From assembly GCF_001927245.1 (NCBI RefSeq), contig NZ_MJUX01000002.1, positions 310,001 through 374,000 of the forward strand: a stretch of 64,000 nt of DNA, written 5' to 3'. This document shows positions 36,561 through 47,991 of this stretch, in pieces. Numbering within the stretch: the first letter of the stretch is position 1; each line of letters starts with the position of its first letter. A program made the translations under genes and the position numbers. The stretch is from Acuticoccus yangtzensis. GTDB taxonomy: Bacteria; Pseudomonadota; Alphaproteobacteria; Rhizobiales; Amorphaceae. Under the pieces are notes generated by a model that was not told where the DNA came from, did no database searches, and saw only the letters and a program-made list of their open reading frames with translations.

Positions 36561-37020
36561 GGGATCGACCTCACGAATTCGCGTTCTACGGGAAAAAACC
36601 AGCCCTCGGGGACCTGGCCGCGGCGACCGCCGGCGTTCGGGGATGACTCGTGAGATTCGCTAGCAAAATCCGACCAATGCACACGAACGTGAAGGTTAGA
36701 TCCTATCAAGCTTGGCGAGCCGAACACATTTTTGTTCCAAAATTTCTCGCAATGTGGCGGACTTCAGGCGCCGCCCTTTGGCATTTCGGCAACACTTGCC
36801 ATGATGTGAGACAGTCCCTCGCAGAGTTTTACGCCTCGACATCGCGCTTTACGTGTAGGGGCGACGTGTTGACTGGCGAGGCACACGCCATCTCTCGCGG
36901 ACCAGCGAAAGGCAGATCGGCGCGCATGCCCGTTGCTCTGCGCCCGGCGGCGGCTAGGATCACGTTCGACACTTTCCGCCTCGCGCACCACGCCGACAGG
37001 CCCTCGAAGGCCCGACCCTC
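36561..37020. other. Divergent promoter region between the RTX giant and the thioesterase gene
   Basis: About 460 bp, clearly less GC-rich than the window, especially 36660-36850. It contains the palindrome TTTTG-TTC-CAAAA (36730-36742), which could be a regulator site. No gene is supported. Confidence 0.5.
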
Positions 37021-37431
37021 ATGGACACGATGACCGAAACGCCGCCGCCCGGCTCGCCCGCCATCCGCACCATCGCCATGCCTGCCGACACCAATCCGGC
37101 GGGCGACATCTTCGGCGGCTGGCTGATGAGCCAGATGGACCTTGCGGCCGGCAATATCGCCGCGCTGACCGCGCGCGGGCGCACCGCGACCGTCGCCGTG
37201 GAGGCGATGAAGTTCCATCGTTCGGTGAAGGTGGGGGACGAGGTGTCGCTGTTCGCGGACCTGATGACGGTGGGGCGCACGTCGATGAAGATCCGCGTGG
37301 AAGCGTGGCGCCGCAGCCGCGACAGTGACGACAGCGAGCGCGTGACGGAGGCGACCTTCACCTTCGTGGCGCTGGATTCGGAAGGGCGCGCGCGCCCGGT
37401 CTATAACCAGCCGCGCGGCAAGGCGGAGTGA
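37021..37431 (+). CDS. Acyl-CoA thioesterase, hotdog fold (YciA-like)
   Basis: 136 aa single hotdog domain. Family-typical features: MPADTNPAGDIFGGWLMSQMDLAAG (N-terminal helix with the Asp-Ile-Phe-Gly-Gly motif) and VGDEVSLFADLMTVGRTSMKIRVE. Hydrolyses acyl-CoA to free acid and CoA. It lies 27 bp before queF in the same direction, but no functional link is known. Confidence 0.88.
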   Translation: MDTMTETPPPGSPAIRTIAMPADTNPAGDIFGGWLMSQMDLAAGNIAALTARGRTATVAVEAMKFHRSVKVGDEVSLFADLMTVGRTSMKIRVEAWRRSRDSDDSERVTEATFTFVALDSEGRARPVYNQPRGKAE

Positions 37432-37458
37432 CGCGCCCCGCGAGCGACGAGGTGTTCC

Positions 37459-37926
37459 GTGAGTGACGAGACGATCTATTCCGGCCTGACGCAGCTCGGC
37501 CGGGCGACGGCGCTGCCGCAGAGCCCCGAGGAGGCGGTGCTGGAGCGCGTCGCCAACCCCCAGGCGGGTGTGCGCTACACGGTGCGCTTCACGCAGCCGG
37601 AGTTCACCTCGCTGTGCCCGATGACAGGACAGCCGGACTTCGCGCATCTGGTGATCGACTACGTTCCGGCGGCGTGGCTGGTGGAGAGCAAATCGCTGAA
37701 GCTCTATCTCGGCGCCTTCCGCAACCACGGCGCCTTCCACGAGGACTGCACGGTGTCGATCGGCCTCAAGCTTGCGGAGCTCTTGCAGCCGGAATGGCTG
37801 CGGATCGGCGGCTACTGGTATCCGCGCGGCGGCATGCCGATCGACGTCTTCTACCAGACCGGCCCGGCTCCGGCCGACATCTGGATCCCCGACCAGGGCG
37901 TCCCGACCTACCGCGGCCGCGGCTGA
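37459..37926 (+). CDS. queF: NADPH-dependent 7-cyano-7-deazaguanine reductase (QueF)
   Basis: Reduces preQ0 to preQ1 in queuosine biosynthesis, a tRNA wobble-base modification. 155 aa, the short unimodular QueF form. Visible active-site elements: nucleophile Cys53 with Asp60 in [15 protein letters not shown], the family hallmark [22 protein letters not shown], and the C-terminal [17 protein letters not shown] start with GAGG a few bases upstream. No preQ1 riboswitch was recognised in the short upstream gap, and other que genes are absent from the window. Confidence 0.95.
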   Translation: MSDETIYSGLTQLGRATALPQSPEEAVLERVANPQAGVRYTVRFTQPEFTSLCPMTGQPDFAHLVIDYVPAAWLVESKSLKLYLGAFRNHGAFHEDCTVSIGLKLAELLQPEWLRIGGYWYPRGGMPIDVFYQTGPAPADIWIPDQGVPTYRGRG

Positions 37927-37967
37927 CGGAGGGACGGCCGACAGCGGAGCAGCGGCGTTCGCGGCTC

Positions 37968-37999
37968 TGGATCGCTGGATCGCTGGATCGCTGGATCGC
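37968..37999. repeat. Four exact tandem copies of TGGATCGC
   Basis: An 8-bp unit repeated four times just downstream of queF, in non-coding DNA. Slippage-prone simple repeat. Confidence 0.85.
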
Positions 38000-38127
38000 G
38001 AGTCATCGGTCGGAGGGTGGCGGGGTCAAGGTTCCGCCCGGACCCGCGCACAGGCCGCCCTCTCGGGGGCGGGCGAGCACGGGGAGGACGGGGCCTTGAC
38101 GCCGTCGCCCTCCGGCCCAGCCTTGAT

Positions 38128-38177
38128 GCAGGTGTTCAGAGGGAGAGTGCTCTTCGCACTCTCACCTGAACGCCTGC
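38128..38177. repeat. Long interrupted stem-loop (REP-like element)
   Basis: Outer arms GCAGGTGTTCAG and CTGAACGCCTGC (11 of 12 paired, the other a possible G-U) and inner arms GAGAGTGC and GCACTCTC around a TCTTC loop. No T-run on either strand. It lies between queF and the end of the dppF-like gene. It could be a palindromic intergenic element or a protector of mRNA 3' ends. Confidence 0.6.
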
Positions 38178-38266
38178 CCGCTGGCGAAGCGGAGGGAGCG
38201 CGAGGGGGGAACACCCTCGCTGAGGCGCTTCCGCAAGCGGGTCGCTCCGGCCTTCAATGAGGCGGA

Positions 38267-39097
38267 CTACCCCGCCGCCTTCGCCGCCAACCGCGCGCGG
38301 ATCGAATCCACGTCGGCTCGCGGCGTCGCGGCGAAGAGGGTCTTCGTGTAGCTGTGCTCGGGGCCGGCGAAGATGGCGTCGCGGGAGCGGTGCTCGACGA
38401 CCTCGCCGTAGTACATCACCATCACCTCGTCGGCGATGTAGCGCACGACCGACAGATCGTGGCTGACGAACACGTAGGTGAGGCCGAACTCGTCCTGCAG
38501 ATCGCGCAGCAGGTTCAGGATCTGCGCCTGCACGGAGAGGTCCAGGGCGGACACCGGCTCGTCCAGCACCAGGAGTTGGGGGTTGAGGATCAGCGCCCGC
38601 GCGATGGCGATACGCTGCCGCTGCCCGCCGGAAAACATGTGCGGATAGCGATTATAGTGCACCGCCGACAGCCCCACCTTCACCAGCATGTCCATCGCGA
38701 GCTGGCGGCATTCGGCGGCGGACTTGGTCGTGTTCAGCACCAGCGGCTCGGTGATGATATTGCCCACCTTCTGGCGCGGGTTCAGCGAGCCGTAGGGGTT
38801 CTGGAACACCATCTGCACCTTGCGACGCTGCTCGGCGGTGACGCGCCCGGCGGTGATGTCGATCGGCATCCCGTCGATGGCGAGGGTGCCGGAGGTCGGC
38901 GGGTCGATCATCGCGATGATGCGCGCCAGGGTGGACTTGCCGCAGCCGCTCTCGCCGACGATGGCGAGAGTCTTGCCGCGCTCCAGGGTCAGGTCGATCC
39001 CCTTCAGCGCGTGCACGACGCGCGAGCGCCCGAACAGACCGCCGCCGACGTGATAGTCGCGCGTGACGCCGCGCACCTCGAGTGCCGGGACGCTCAC
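38267..39097 (-). CDS. dppF: Dipeptide/oligopeptide ABC transporter ATP-binding protein (DppF-like)
   Basis: 276 aa ATPase. Walker A GESGCGKST (about 47-55), signature FSGGQRQRIAIARAL, Walker B LLVLDEPVSALD, and the C-terminal oligopeptide-transporter extension (AGPEHSYTKTLFAATP). A typical DppF opening (ALEVRGVTRDYHVGGGLFGRSRVVHALKGIDLTL) is visible. Overlaps the end of the dppD-like gene by four bases. Last gene of the five-gene minus-strand operon. Confidence 0.93.
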   Translation of the reverse strand: MSVPALEVRGVTRDYHVGGGLFGRSRVVHALKGIDLTLERGKTLAIVGESGCGKSTLARIIAMIDPPTSGTLAIDGMPIDITAGRVTAEQRRKVQMVFQNPYGSLNPRQKVGNIITEPLVLNTTKSAAECRQLAMDMLVKVGLSAVHYNRYPHMFSGGQRQRIAIARALILNPQLLVLDEPVSALDLSVQAQILNLLRDLQDEFGLTYVFVSHDLSVVRYIADEVMVMYYGEVVEHRSRDAIFAGPEHSYTKTLFAATPRADVDSIRARLAAKAAG

Positions 39098-39930
39098 GGC
39101 GCCACCTCCTCGCGGTAGTCGGCCACGGTCGGCAGGCGCACCCCGGTCGCGTTTTCGGGCAGCGCCGACAGGAGGGCGCGGGTGTAGGCGTTGCTCGGCC
39201 GCTCGAACAGGGTGAGCACGTCCGCCTCCTCCATCTTCTTGCCGTTATACTGCACGATCACGCGGTCCGCGGTCTCCGCCACCACGCCCATGTCGTGGGT
39301 GATGAGGATGAGCCCCATCCCCCGCTCGGCCTGCAGGCGCATGAGGAGGCTCAGGATCTGCTTCTGGATCGTCACGTCGAGCGCCGTGGTCGGCTCGTCG
39401 GCGATGAGGAGTTTCGGCTCGCAGGCGATGGCGATGGCGATCATCACCCGCTGGCACTGGCCGCCGGACATCTGGTGCGGGAACGACTTCAGCCGTTGGG
39501 CGGGCTCGGGGATGCCGACCGCCTCGAACAGCTCGATCGCCCGCTTGCGGCGCGCCCGTCCGCGAAGGGCGAGGTGCGTCGTAAGCACCTCCTCGATCTG
39601 AAATCCGACGGTGAAGCAGGGGTTGAGGCTCGCCACCGGCTCCTGGAAGATCATCGCGATCTCCTTGCCGATGATCGCCCGCCGCTCCCTCGCCCCCAGC
39701 GCCATCAGGTCGCGGCCCTCGAAGCGCATCGCGTCGGCGGTGACGGTTGCGGTCGGCGGCAACAGGCCCATCACGGCCAGCATGGCGACCGACTTGCCGG
39801 ACCCCGACTCGCCGACGATGGCGAGCACCTCGCCCGCCTCCACCCGGTAGGACGCCCCGTCCAGCGCCTTGAAGGGGCCGGTGGAGGTGTCGAAGCTGAC
39901 GGAGAGGTTCTCGATCTCGAGCAGCGCCAT
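39094..39930 (-). CDS. dppD: Dipeptide/oligopeptide ABC transporter ATP-binding protein (DppD-like)
   Basis: 278 aa ATPase: Walker [10 protein letters not shown] (about 36-44), a Q-loop in [13 protein letters not shown], signature [15 protein letters not shown], and Walker [15 protein letters not shown]. The second position of the signature carries Cys (GGQCQR), a mild variation seen in this family. Forms the ATPase pair with the DppF-like protein. Starts five bases after the dppC-like stop. Confidence 0.93.
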   Translation of the reverse strand: MALLEIENLSVSFDTSTGPFKALDGASYRVEAGEVLAIVGESGSGKSVAMLAVMGLLPPTATVTADAMRFEGRDLMALGARERRAIIGKEIAMIFQEPVASLNPCFTVGFQIEEVLTTHLALRGRARRKRAIELFEAVGIPEPAQRLKSFPHQMSGGQCQRVMIAIAIACEPKLLIADEPTTALDVTIQKQILSLLMRLQAERGMGLILITHDMGVVAETADRVIVQYNGKKMEEADVLTLFERPSNAYTRALLSALPENATGVRLPTVADYREEVAP

Positions 39931-39934
39931 CGGC

Positions 39935-40852
39935 TCAGCTCCGCTTCAGCTTGGGGTCGAGCGCATCACGCAGCCCGTCGCCGACGAGGTTGATGGCGAG
40001 CACCGTGACGAGGATGGCGAGGCCCGGAAAGGTCACCACCCACCAGGCGCGCAGGATGAACTCGCGCGCCTCGGCCAGCATGGTCCCCCATTCGGGCGTC
40101 GGCGGCTGCGCGCCCATGCCGAGGAAGCCGAGCGCGGCCGCATCCAGAATGGCGTTGGAGAAGGACAGCGTCGCCTGGACGATCAGCGGCGCCAGGCAGT
40201 TGGGCAGCACCGTCTTGAACATCAGCCGGAGCCGCCCCGCCCCGACCACGCGCGCCGAGGTCACGTACTCGCGCCGCAGCTCCGAGATCACCGCCGCGCG
40301 CGTCAGCCGGGCGAAATGGGGCTGCAACACCAGGGCGATGGCGATCATCGCGTTGACGAGGCCGGGCCCCAGGATCGCCACCAGCACCAACGCCAGGAGC
40401 AGCGACGGGAAGGACAGGATGACGTCCATGATGCGCATCAGGAACACGTCGACCCAGCCGCGGAAGAAGCCGGCGACGAGGCCGATCAGCACCCCGCCGG
40501 TGACCGCGATGGACACCACCACCACGCCGACGAAAAGCGAGAAGCGGGCGCCGTGGATCAGCCGCGAAAGGATATCGCGGCCGAGCGCGTCGGTGCCGAG
40601 GAGGAAGGTGGTGGTTCCGCCGTCGGCCCAGAAGGGCGGCGTCAGGAGAGCGTCGCGGTACTGGTGATTGGGCGGATGGGGCGCGATGGCGGGCGCCAAA
40701 AGCGCCATCACCACCAGCGCGATGAAGAGCACGAGCCCCGCCACCGCGCCCTTGTTCTGCGCGAAATAGTGCCAGAACTCGGCCAGCACCTTGCCGCGCA
40801 CGCTCCACGAGGAGAGCTGAACCTCGGCCTCCGCTCTGAGACGGTCGGTCAT
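39935..40852 (-). CDS. dppC: Dipeptide/oligopeptide ABC transporter permease (DppC-like)
   Basis: 305 aa. A hydrophilic N-terminus of about 35 residues is followed by a first membrane helix, then five more. The binding-protein-dependent permease signature (EAA loop) appears around SELRREYVTSARVVGAGRLRLMFKTVLPN. DppC-typical FLLGTDALGRDILSRLIHGARFSLFVG is present. Partner of the DppB-like permease. Confidence 0.93.
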   Translation of the reverse strand: MTDRLRAEAEVQLSSWSVRGKVLAEFWHYFAQNKGAVAGLVLFIALVVMALLAPAIAPHPPNHQYRDALLTPPFWADGGTTTFLLGTDALGRDILSRLIHGARFSLFVGVVVVSIAVTGGVLIGLVAGFFRGWVDVFLMRIMDVILSFPSLLLALVLVAILGPGLVNAMIAIALVLQPHFARLTRAAVISELRREYVTSARVVGAGRLRLMFKTVLPNCLAPLIVQATLSFSNAILDAAALGFLGMGAQPPTPEWGTMLAEAREFILRAWWVVTFPGLAILVTVLAINLVGDGLRDALDPKLKRS

Positions 40853-40865
40853 GGGGTCCCTTTCG

Positions 40866-41873
40866 TCACTGGTGGCGGATGCGCGGGTTGATCAACCCGT
40901 AGAGCAGGTCGACCACGAGGTTCACCAGCATGACGATGCCGGCGATCAGCACCAGCCCGCCCTGCACCACCGTGTAGTCGCGGCGCGAAATCGAATCGAT
41001 CATCCACTTCCCGATCCCCGGCCACGAGAAGATCGACTCCGTCAGAATCGCCCCCGCAAAGAGGACGCCCACCTGGAGGCCGATGGTGGTGATCACCGGG
41101 ATCATCGCGTTCCTCAGCGCATGCAGGCCGATCACCCGGCGCGGCGACATGCCCTTGGCGCGGGCGGTGCGCACATAGTCTTCCGCCAGCACCTCCAGCA
41201 TCGCCGAGCGCGTCTGCCGGGCGATGACGGCGAGCGGTATGGTGCCGAGAACGATCGTCGGCAAGATGAGGTGCGAGACGGCCGACTTGAACGCCCCCGG
41301 TTCGCCCGACAACAGCGCGTCGATGGTCATGAACCCGGTGACGGACGGGAAGAAGTACATCAGCGAGATGCGGCCCGACACCGGCGTCCACCCGAGCACG
41401 CCCGAGAACAGGATGATGAGGAGCAGCCCCCACCAGAAGATCGGCATGGAGTAGCCGGTCAGCGCGACGCCCATCGCCGCCTGGTCGAAGACCGAGCCGC
41501 GCTTCACCGCCGCCAGGATGCCGGCCGGAATACCGATCGCGATGGCGAAGATCATCGCGAAGATGGAAAGCTCCAGCGTGGCCGGGAAGAGGTTGAGGAA
41601 GTCGTCCAGCACCGGACGCTTGGTGGAGAAGGAGACGCCGAAGTCGCCCTGCAGCATGTTGCCGACGTAGACGAGATATTGCTCCCAGATCGGCCTGTCG
41701 AAGCCGAACTGCACCATGAGCTGCTGGTAGCGTTCGGGCTGCACGCCGCGTTCACCCGCCAGCATCAGCACCGGGTCGCCCGGCAACGCGCGCGGGAAGA
41801 GGAAGGCCACCAGCGTGATGCCGATGAATGTCGGAATGATGAGGCCGAGCCGGCCGGCAATGAACTTCAGCAT
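40866..41873 (-). CDS. dppB: Dipeptide/oligopeptide ABC transporter permease (DppB-like)
   Basis: 335 aa, six predicted membrane helices. The N-terminus LKFIAGRLGLIIPTFIGITLVAFLF, the motif PGDPVLMLAGERG and the EAA loop EVLAEDYVRTARAKGMSPRRVIGLHALRNA are classical DppB features. Lies between the binding-protein gene (upstream, after a GC-rich hairpin) and dppC. Confidence 0.94.
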   Translation of the reverse strand: MLKFIAGRLGLIIPTFIGITLVAFLFPRALPGDPVLMLAGERGVQPERYQQLMVQFGFDRPIWEQYLVYVGNMLQGDFGVSFSTKRPVLDDFLNLFPATLELSIFAMIFAIAIGIPAGILAAVKRGSVFDQAAMGVALTGYSMPIFWWGLLLIILFSGVLGWTPVSGRISLMYFFPSVTGFMTIDALLSGEPGAFKSAVSHLILPTIVLGTIPLAVIARQTRSAMLEVLAEDYVRTARAKGMSPRRVIGLHALRNAMIPVITTIGLQVGVLFAGAILTESIFSWPGIGKWMIDSISRRDYTVVQGGLVLIAGIVMLVNLVVDLLYGLINPRIRHQ

Positions 41874-41885
41874 ATGCCGAGGGTC

Positions 41886-41907
41886 GGGGGGCGGCGCACC
41901 GCCCCCC
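41886..41907 (-). promoter_or_regulatory. Intercistronic hairpin between dppA and dppB
   Basis: Perfect 9-bp stem GGGGGGCGG / CCGCCCCCC with a four-base loop, eight bases past the dppA stop and without a U-tract. Probably protects the dppA part of the message or reduces read-through to the permease genes. Confidence 0.6.
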
Positions 41908-41915
41908 TCACCTGA

Positions 41916-43511
41916 TTATTGGGCGAGGCTCACGCCGTCGAACCAGTGGCCGCCGAGCGGATCCATCACGTAGCCCTCCACCTTCGCGCTCATCGGCATG
42001 AAGACGACGGAGTGGGCGATGGTGGCCCAGGGCGCCTGCTCCTTGAAGATCACCTGCGCCTCTTCGTAGAGCTTCGCGCGCTCGGACTGCTCGGACAGTA
42101 CCTTGGCTTCCTGGATCAGCGTGTTGAACTCCTCGTTGCACCACTGCGCGCGGTTGGCACCGCCGACGCCGTCACAGCCCAGCAGCACCGCGAGGAAGTT
42201 GTCCGGGTCGCCGTTGTCGCCGGTCCAGCCGAGCAGCACCGCTCCGTCCCGGTCCACCGCCTTCGAGCGGTCGAGGTACTCGCCCCACTCGTAGGAGACG
42301 ATCTCGACGTCGACGCCGATCTCGGCGAAGTCGGACTGGATCACCTCGGCCATGCGGCGGGCGTTGGGGTTGTAGGGACGCTGCACCGGCATCGCCCAGA
42401 TCTTCATGGAAAGGTCGGTGACGCCCGCTTCCTCCAGCATCGCCTTGGCGGCTTCGGGGTCGTGCGGGTCGTCCTCGATGGCGTCGTTATAGGACCACAT
42501 CGTCGGCGGGATCGGGTTCTTGGCCGCCTCGCCCGCACCCTGGAACACGGTGTCGAGGATCGCCTGCTTGTCGATCGCCATGTTGAGGGCCTTGCGGACC
42601 TTCGGGTTGTCGAACGGCGCCTGCTGCGTGTTGTAGGCGAGGTAGCCGACGTTGAGGCCCTGCTGCTCCATCACGTTCAGGCTGTCGTTGGCCTGAAGCG
42701 CCTCGATGTCGGCCGGCGCCGGATAGGGGATCACGTGGCACTCGCCCGCTTCCAGCTTCTGGCGGCGCACGGCGGGGTCGATGGTGATGGCGAAGACGAG
42801 GTTCTTGATCGGCTGCTCGCCGCCCCAATAATCCGGGAAGGCCTGGTAGCGGATCACCGCGTCCTGCTGATAGCCGACGAACTGGAACGGCCCGGTGCCG
42901 ATCGGCTGCTGGTTCAGCGCGGTCTGGTTGCCCGCCTCGGTCAGCGTGTCCGCATATTCGGCGGACATGATGGAGGCGAAATCCATCGCCATGTTGGCGA
43001 TGAACGGCGCTTCCGGCCGGTTCAGCACGAACTTCACGGTATAATCGTCGACCTTGTCGATGCTCTTGATGAGGTCCGGCATCGACATGCCGTTGAAATA
43101 TTCCCAGGAAATGCCGGGGGTGTACTCATACCAGGGGTCTTCCTGGTCCATCTGCCGGTTGAACGTGAAGAGCACGTCGTCCGCGTTGAACTCGCGCGTG
43201 GGCGTGAAATAATCGGTGGTGTGGAAGGCGACGCCCTGGCGCAGGTGGAAGGTGTATTCGGTGCCGTCGTCGGACACCTCCCAGCTCTCGGCGAGGCCCG
43301 GCTGCACTTCGGACGTGCCGCGCTTGAACTCGACGAGGCGGTTATAGATCGGCTTGGACGAGGCGTCGAAAGTGGTGCCGGCGGTGTAGGGCGCCGGGTC
43401 GAACCCTTCGGGCGAGCCCTCCGAGCAGTAGACGAGCGTCTGGCCGAAGGCCGTTCCGGACAAGAGGCAGGCGAGGGCCGTCGTTGCAAGTAGGGTTTTC
43501 GCTTGGCGCAT
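41916..43511 (-). CDS. dppA: Peptide ABC transporter periplasmic binding protein (DppA-like, SBP_bac_5)
   Basis: 531 aa. Signal peptide MRQAKTLLATTALACLLSGTAFG, cleavage before QTLVYCSEG. The opening TLVYCSEGSPEGFDPAPYTAGTTFDASS is typical of DppA. Later features: TFHLRQGVAFHTT, the PIGTGPFQFVGYQ signature and WTGDNGDPDNFLAVLLGCDGVGGANRAQW. Two cysteine pairs resemble the disulfides of DppA. ATG 43511 has GAGGGA seven bases upstream; the longer frame to 43691 lacks similarity. First gene of the operon, so its promoter lies in the 200-bp gap towards glgX. Confidence 0.93.
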   Translation of the reverse strand: MRQAKTLLATTALACLLSGTAFGQTLVYCSEGSPEGFDPAPYTAGTTFDASSKPIYNRLVEFKRGTSEVQPGLAESWEVSDDGTEYTFHLRQGVAFHTTDYFTPTREFNADDVLFTFNRQMDQEDPWYEYTPGISWEYFNGMSMPDLIKSIDKVDDYTVKFVLNRPEAPFIANMAMDFASIMSAEYADTLTEAGNQTALNQQPIGTGPFQFVGYQQDAVIRYQAFPDYWGGEQPIKNLVFAITIDPAVRRQKLEAGECHVIPYPAPADIEALQANDSLNVMEQQGLNVGYLAYNTQQAPFDNPKVRKALNMAIDKQAILDTVFQGAGEAAKNPIPPTMWSYNDAIEDDPHDPEAAKAMLEEAGVTDLSMKIWAMPVQRPYNPNARRMAEVIQSDFAEIGVDVEIVSYEWGEYLDRSKAVDRDGAVLLGWTGDNGDPDNFLAVLLGCDGVGGANRAQWCNEEFNTLIQEAKVLSEQSERAKLYEEAQVIFKEQAPWATIAHSVVFMPMSAKVEGYVMDPLGGHWFDGVSLAQ

Positions 43512-43708
43512 TCTCAAGTCCCTCAATAAATGGCTCTTCCGCCCGTCAATGTGCGGTGCGGTGAAAGCGCAGAGGAACGGGATTCTTCGTGTAATGCAAC
43601 AGTCAATCGAAAGCGCCCCGGCTGCGGCGAGACCACGCACCCGCGGCGCCGAGGCAGACACCGCACCACAAGCGGCGTCCGCCCCTCTCACACAGATGTG
43701 ACCGTGTT

Positions 43709-46012
<2,304 letters not shown>

Positions 46013-46177
46013 CGCGAATGATCCAATGCTGAAGCGGTGGGCGTCATGCCGGTCACCGCAGGAGCGAAAACTCGTAACGGTGGCAGCGCGTTCCGATCCG
46101 CGCCCCGCCGCCCGGCGACACGCAATGTGCGCGACATCGGGCGGCCAGACCAGCCCCGCGTCCCGCGCCGATCAGGT

Positions 46178-46209
46178 CCGGCCGGGGGACGCGGCGTCCG
46201 CCCGGCCGG
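46178..46209 (-). terminator. Very stable hairpin just after the RTX-like gene (terminator-like)
   Basis: Near-perfect inverted repeat: CCGGCCGGG-GGACGC against GCGTCC-G-CCCGGCCGG, immediately beyond the stop at 46216 and extended by partly paired GATC flanks. No U-run follows on the minus strand, so it may act as a 3'-end stabiliser rather than a classical terminator. Confidence 0.5.
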
Positions 46210-46215
46210 GTCCGA

Positions 46216-47991
46216 TCAGATGTTGAAGGTGCGAACCGTCCCGTCGGCACGGACGATGTTGATCGTCTCGATCGTGTCGACATAAAGGTTCAACCCGGTC
46301 AGCGTACCGGCCGTGAAGCCGAGCGACTCGCCGAGCGCCAGCTCGTTCTCGACCGACGCCTGAAGACCCGCCGGAGAATCGTCGCTGAAGCGCAGCTCCA
46401 GCGTATCGCTGCCGTTGCCGCCATGGATGAAGTCGCCGGCAAGGCTCGACACCGACGTCACGTCATAGATGATCGTGTCGTTGTCATCGCCGCCGAAGAT
46501 CTGCACGACGCCGCCGCCGTGACCGGCCGTCAGCGTGTCGTTGCCCGACCCGCCATCGACCAGACCACTACCGCCGAGGGTTATGGTGTCGTTGCCGGTG
46601 CCGCCGTCGATCAGCACCGCGTCACCGTCCACTGTGATCGTATCGTCTCCGGTCTCGCCGTAGATGTTCGTCGCGTTGCCGCCGACGGTGATCGTATCGG
46701 CGTCATCGCCCGCGCTGATCACCCCGGCGACGTTGCCGCCGACGGTGAGGCTGTCCATGCCCGTGCCGAGGGTCACCGCACCGCTATCGCCGCCGATCGT
46801 CACCGTATCGTTGCCGGAACCACCGTCGATCGCGCCGGCGATGCCTGCGACGTTCAAGGTATCGTCACCCGTCCCCAGCAGCACCGAGCCCGCGTTCCCC
46901 TCGAAGGTCACGGAGTCGTTGCCGTCCTCGATGTTGACGTCGGCGACCGTTGCGCCGGCCCGCACGACGACGGTGTCGTCGGAGTTGACACCGCCCCAGA
47001 TGAGGCCGACCGTGGCGCCGTCGTCGATCTCCATGAACGAGGTTCCGGCGCCGTTATAATCGAGCACCGCCAGATTGGCGCCGCCCGTGACGAACGTCGA
47101 ATTCTCGGCGTCCATGATGGTCACGTTGGCGGCATCGGCGTCGACGATGTTGTTATAGGGCGACGTGGTGGCGTCGAAGCTGTAGGTGGTCCACGACCCG
47201 TTCCCGTAGTCCAACGTGATGCGCTGCGCGTCGCCCAGCGAGATGCCGAGCGTCGTCAGCGTGGACGGTCGGGCAGAGTTCGTGTCCGCCACGTTGAGCT
47301 CGTCGACGAGGTTTTGCAGCGTCGCCGCGTCCAGCGTCGTCGTGTCGATGATGAGCGCGTCGGACGCGGCCTGACCCGTGCCGCTGGCCGCGGCGCCGGA
47401 CCCTGCGTTGCTGGTCGAGGTGCTGACGGCCTGCTGAACCACCGGCGCCTCGGTCGTGAGCTTCGGTGTGTCGGCAGAGCGGTAGTCCGCCGAAATGCCG
47501 AACAGGGTCAGCATGTTCTGCTGCGCGTTATAGAGCGTGCTCGCCATGTCGTCGATCATGGCGATGCGTTGATCGAGCGCGTTGATGGTCGCCTCGCTGA
47601 CCTGCGGAGCGACGACCGTCGTCGCCGTCGAGCTGTCCGCCGTCGCCGCCGAGGAGGCTGGCTCCGACGATGCGCCGGGAGATGTGATCGAGGCCGTGGC
47701 GGTCGACGTCGACGGCTCGAGCACCGTGGTTATCCCCGAAAGGTCCGACGAGAGCCCCGACAGCTCGGTCGTAACGTTCTGGAGCAAGCTGCCCCCGGTG
47801 ACGGCGGTTGCGACGCTGGTCGTGGCGTTCGCCGCCGCGACGGAGCCCCGCCGGATGGCGTTCGTGCTCCGCTCGTTCACCGCGGACGTCGCAGTCCCCG
47901 CCGCCAAAGCCTTCAGCGCCGTCACATTGCGCGATGCGGTGGCCTTATAGGCGACCATCGACGCTCGGACGTTCATCAAATTCACGGACAC
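46216..47991 (-). CDS. Secreted-type protein with calcium-binding beta-roll-like repeats
   Basis: About 591 aa, no classical signal peptide. The N-terminal 200 residues are Ser/Thr/Ala-rich and helical (NVRASMVAYKATASRNVTALKALAAGTATSAV). Residues of about 340-520 hold irregular 15-20-residue repeats ending in GDDTITV, GNDTVTI or GSGNDTL, a beta-roll pattern that probably binds calcium. The C-terminal 70 residues (after GGNGSDTLEL) are a possible type I secretion signal. Start: GTG 47991 has GGAG seven bases upstream; ATG 47997 is too close to it. Different family from the 1,611-aa protein, but the same export style. Function unknown. Confidence 0.72.
   Translation of the reverse strand: MSVNLMNVRASMVAYKATASRNVTALKALAAGTATSAVNERSTNAIRRGSVAAANATTSVATAVTGGSLLQNVTTELSGLSSDLSGITTVLEPSTSTATASITSPGASSEPASSAATADSSTATTVVAPQVSEATINALDQRIAMIDDMASTLYNAQQNMLTLFGISADYRSADTPKLTTEAPVVQQAVSTSTSNAGSGAAASGTGQAASDALIIDTTTLDAATLQNLVDELNVADTNSARPSTLTTLGISLGDAQRITLDYGNGSWTTYSFDATTSPYNNIVDADAANVTIMDAENSTFVTGGANLAVLDYNGAGTSFMEIDDGATVGLIWGGVNSDDTVVVRAGATVADVNIEDGNDSVTFEGNAGSVLLGTGDDTLNVAGIAGAIDGGSGNDTVTIGGDSGAVTLGTGMDSLTVGGNVAGVISAGDDADTITVGGNATNIYGETGDDTITVDGDAVLIDGGTGNDTITLGGSGLVDGGSGNDTLTAGHGGGVVQIFGGDDNDTIIYDVTSVSSLAGDFIHGGNGSDTLELRFSDDSPAGLQASVENELALGESLGFTAGTLTGLNLYVDTIETINIVRADGTVRTFNI

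Noticed and set aside
34548-36653. 701-codon plus-strand frame opposite the giant RTX gene
   Set aside because: Mirror of the repeat-coding sequence; no start signal and no domain.
37432-37458. preQ1 riboswitch before queF
   Set aside because: The gap is only 27 bp and shows no pseudoknot-like preQ1 aptamer sequence.
41881-41915. Hairpin after dppA considered as a full rho-independent terminator
   Set aside because: No U-tract follows on the minus strand and the operon clearly continues into dppB, so it is listed as an intercistronic element.
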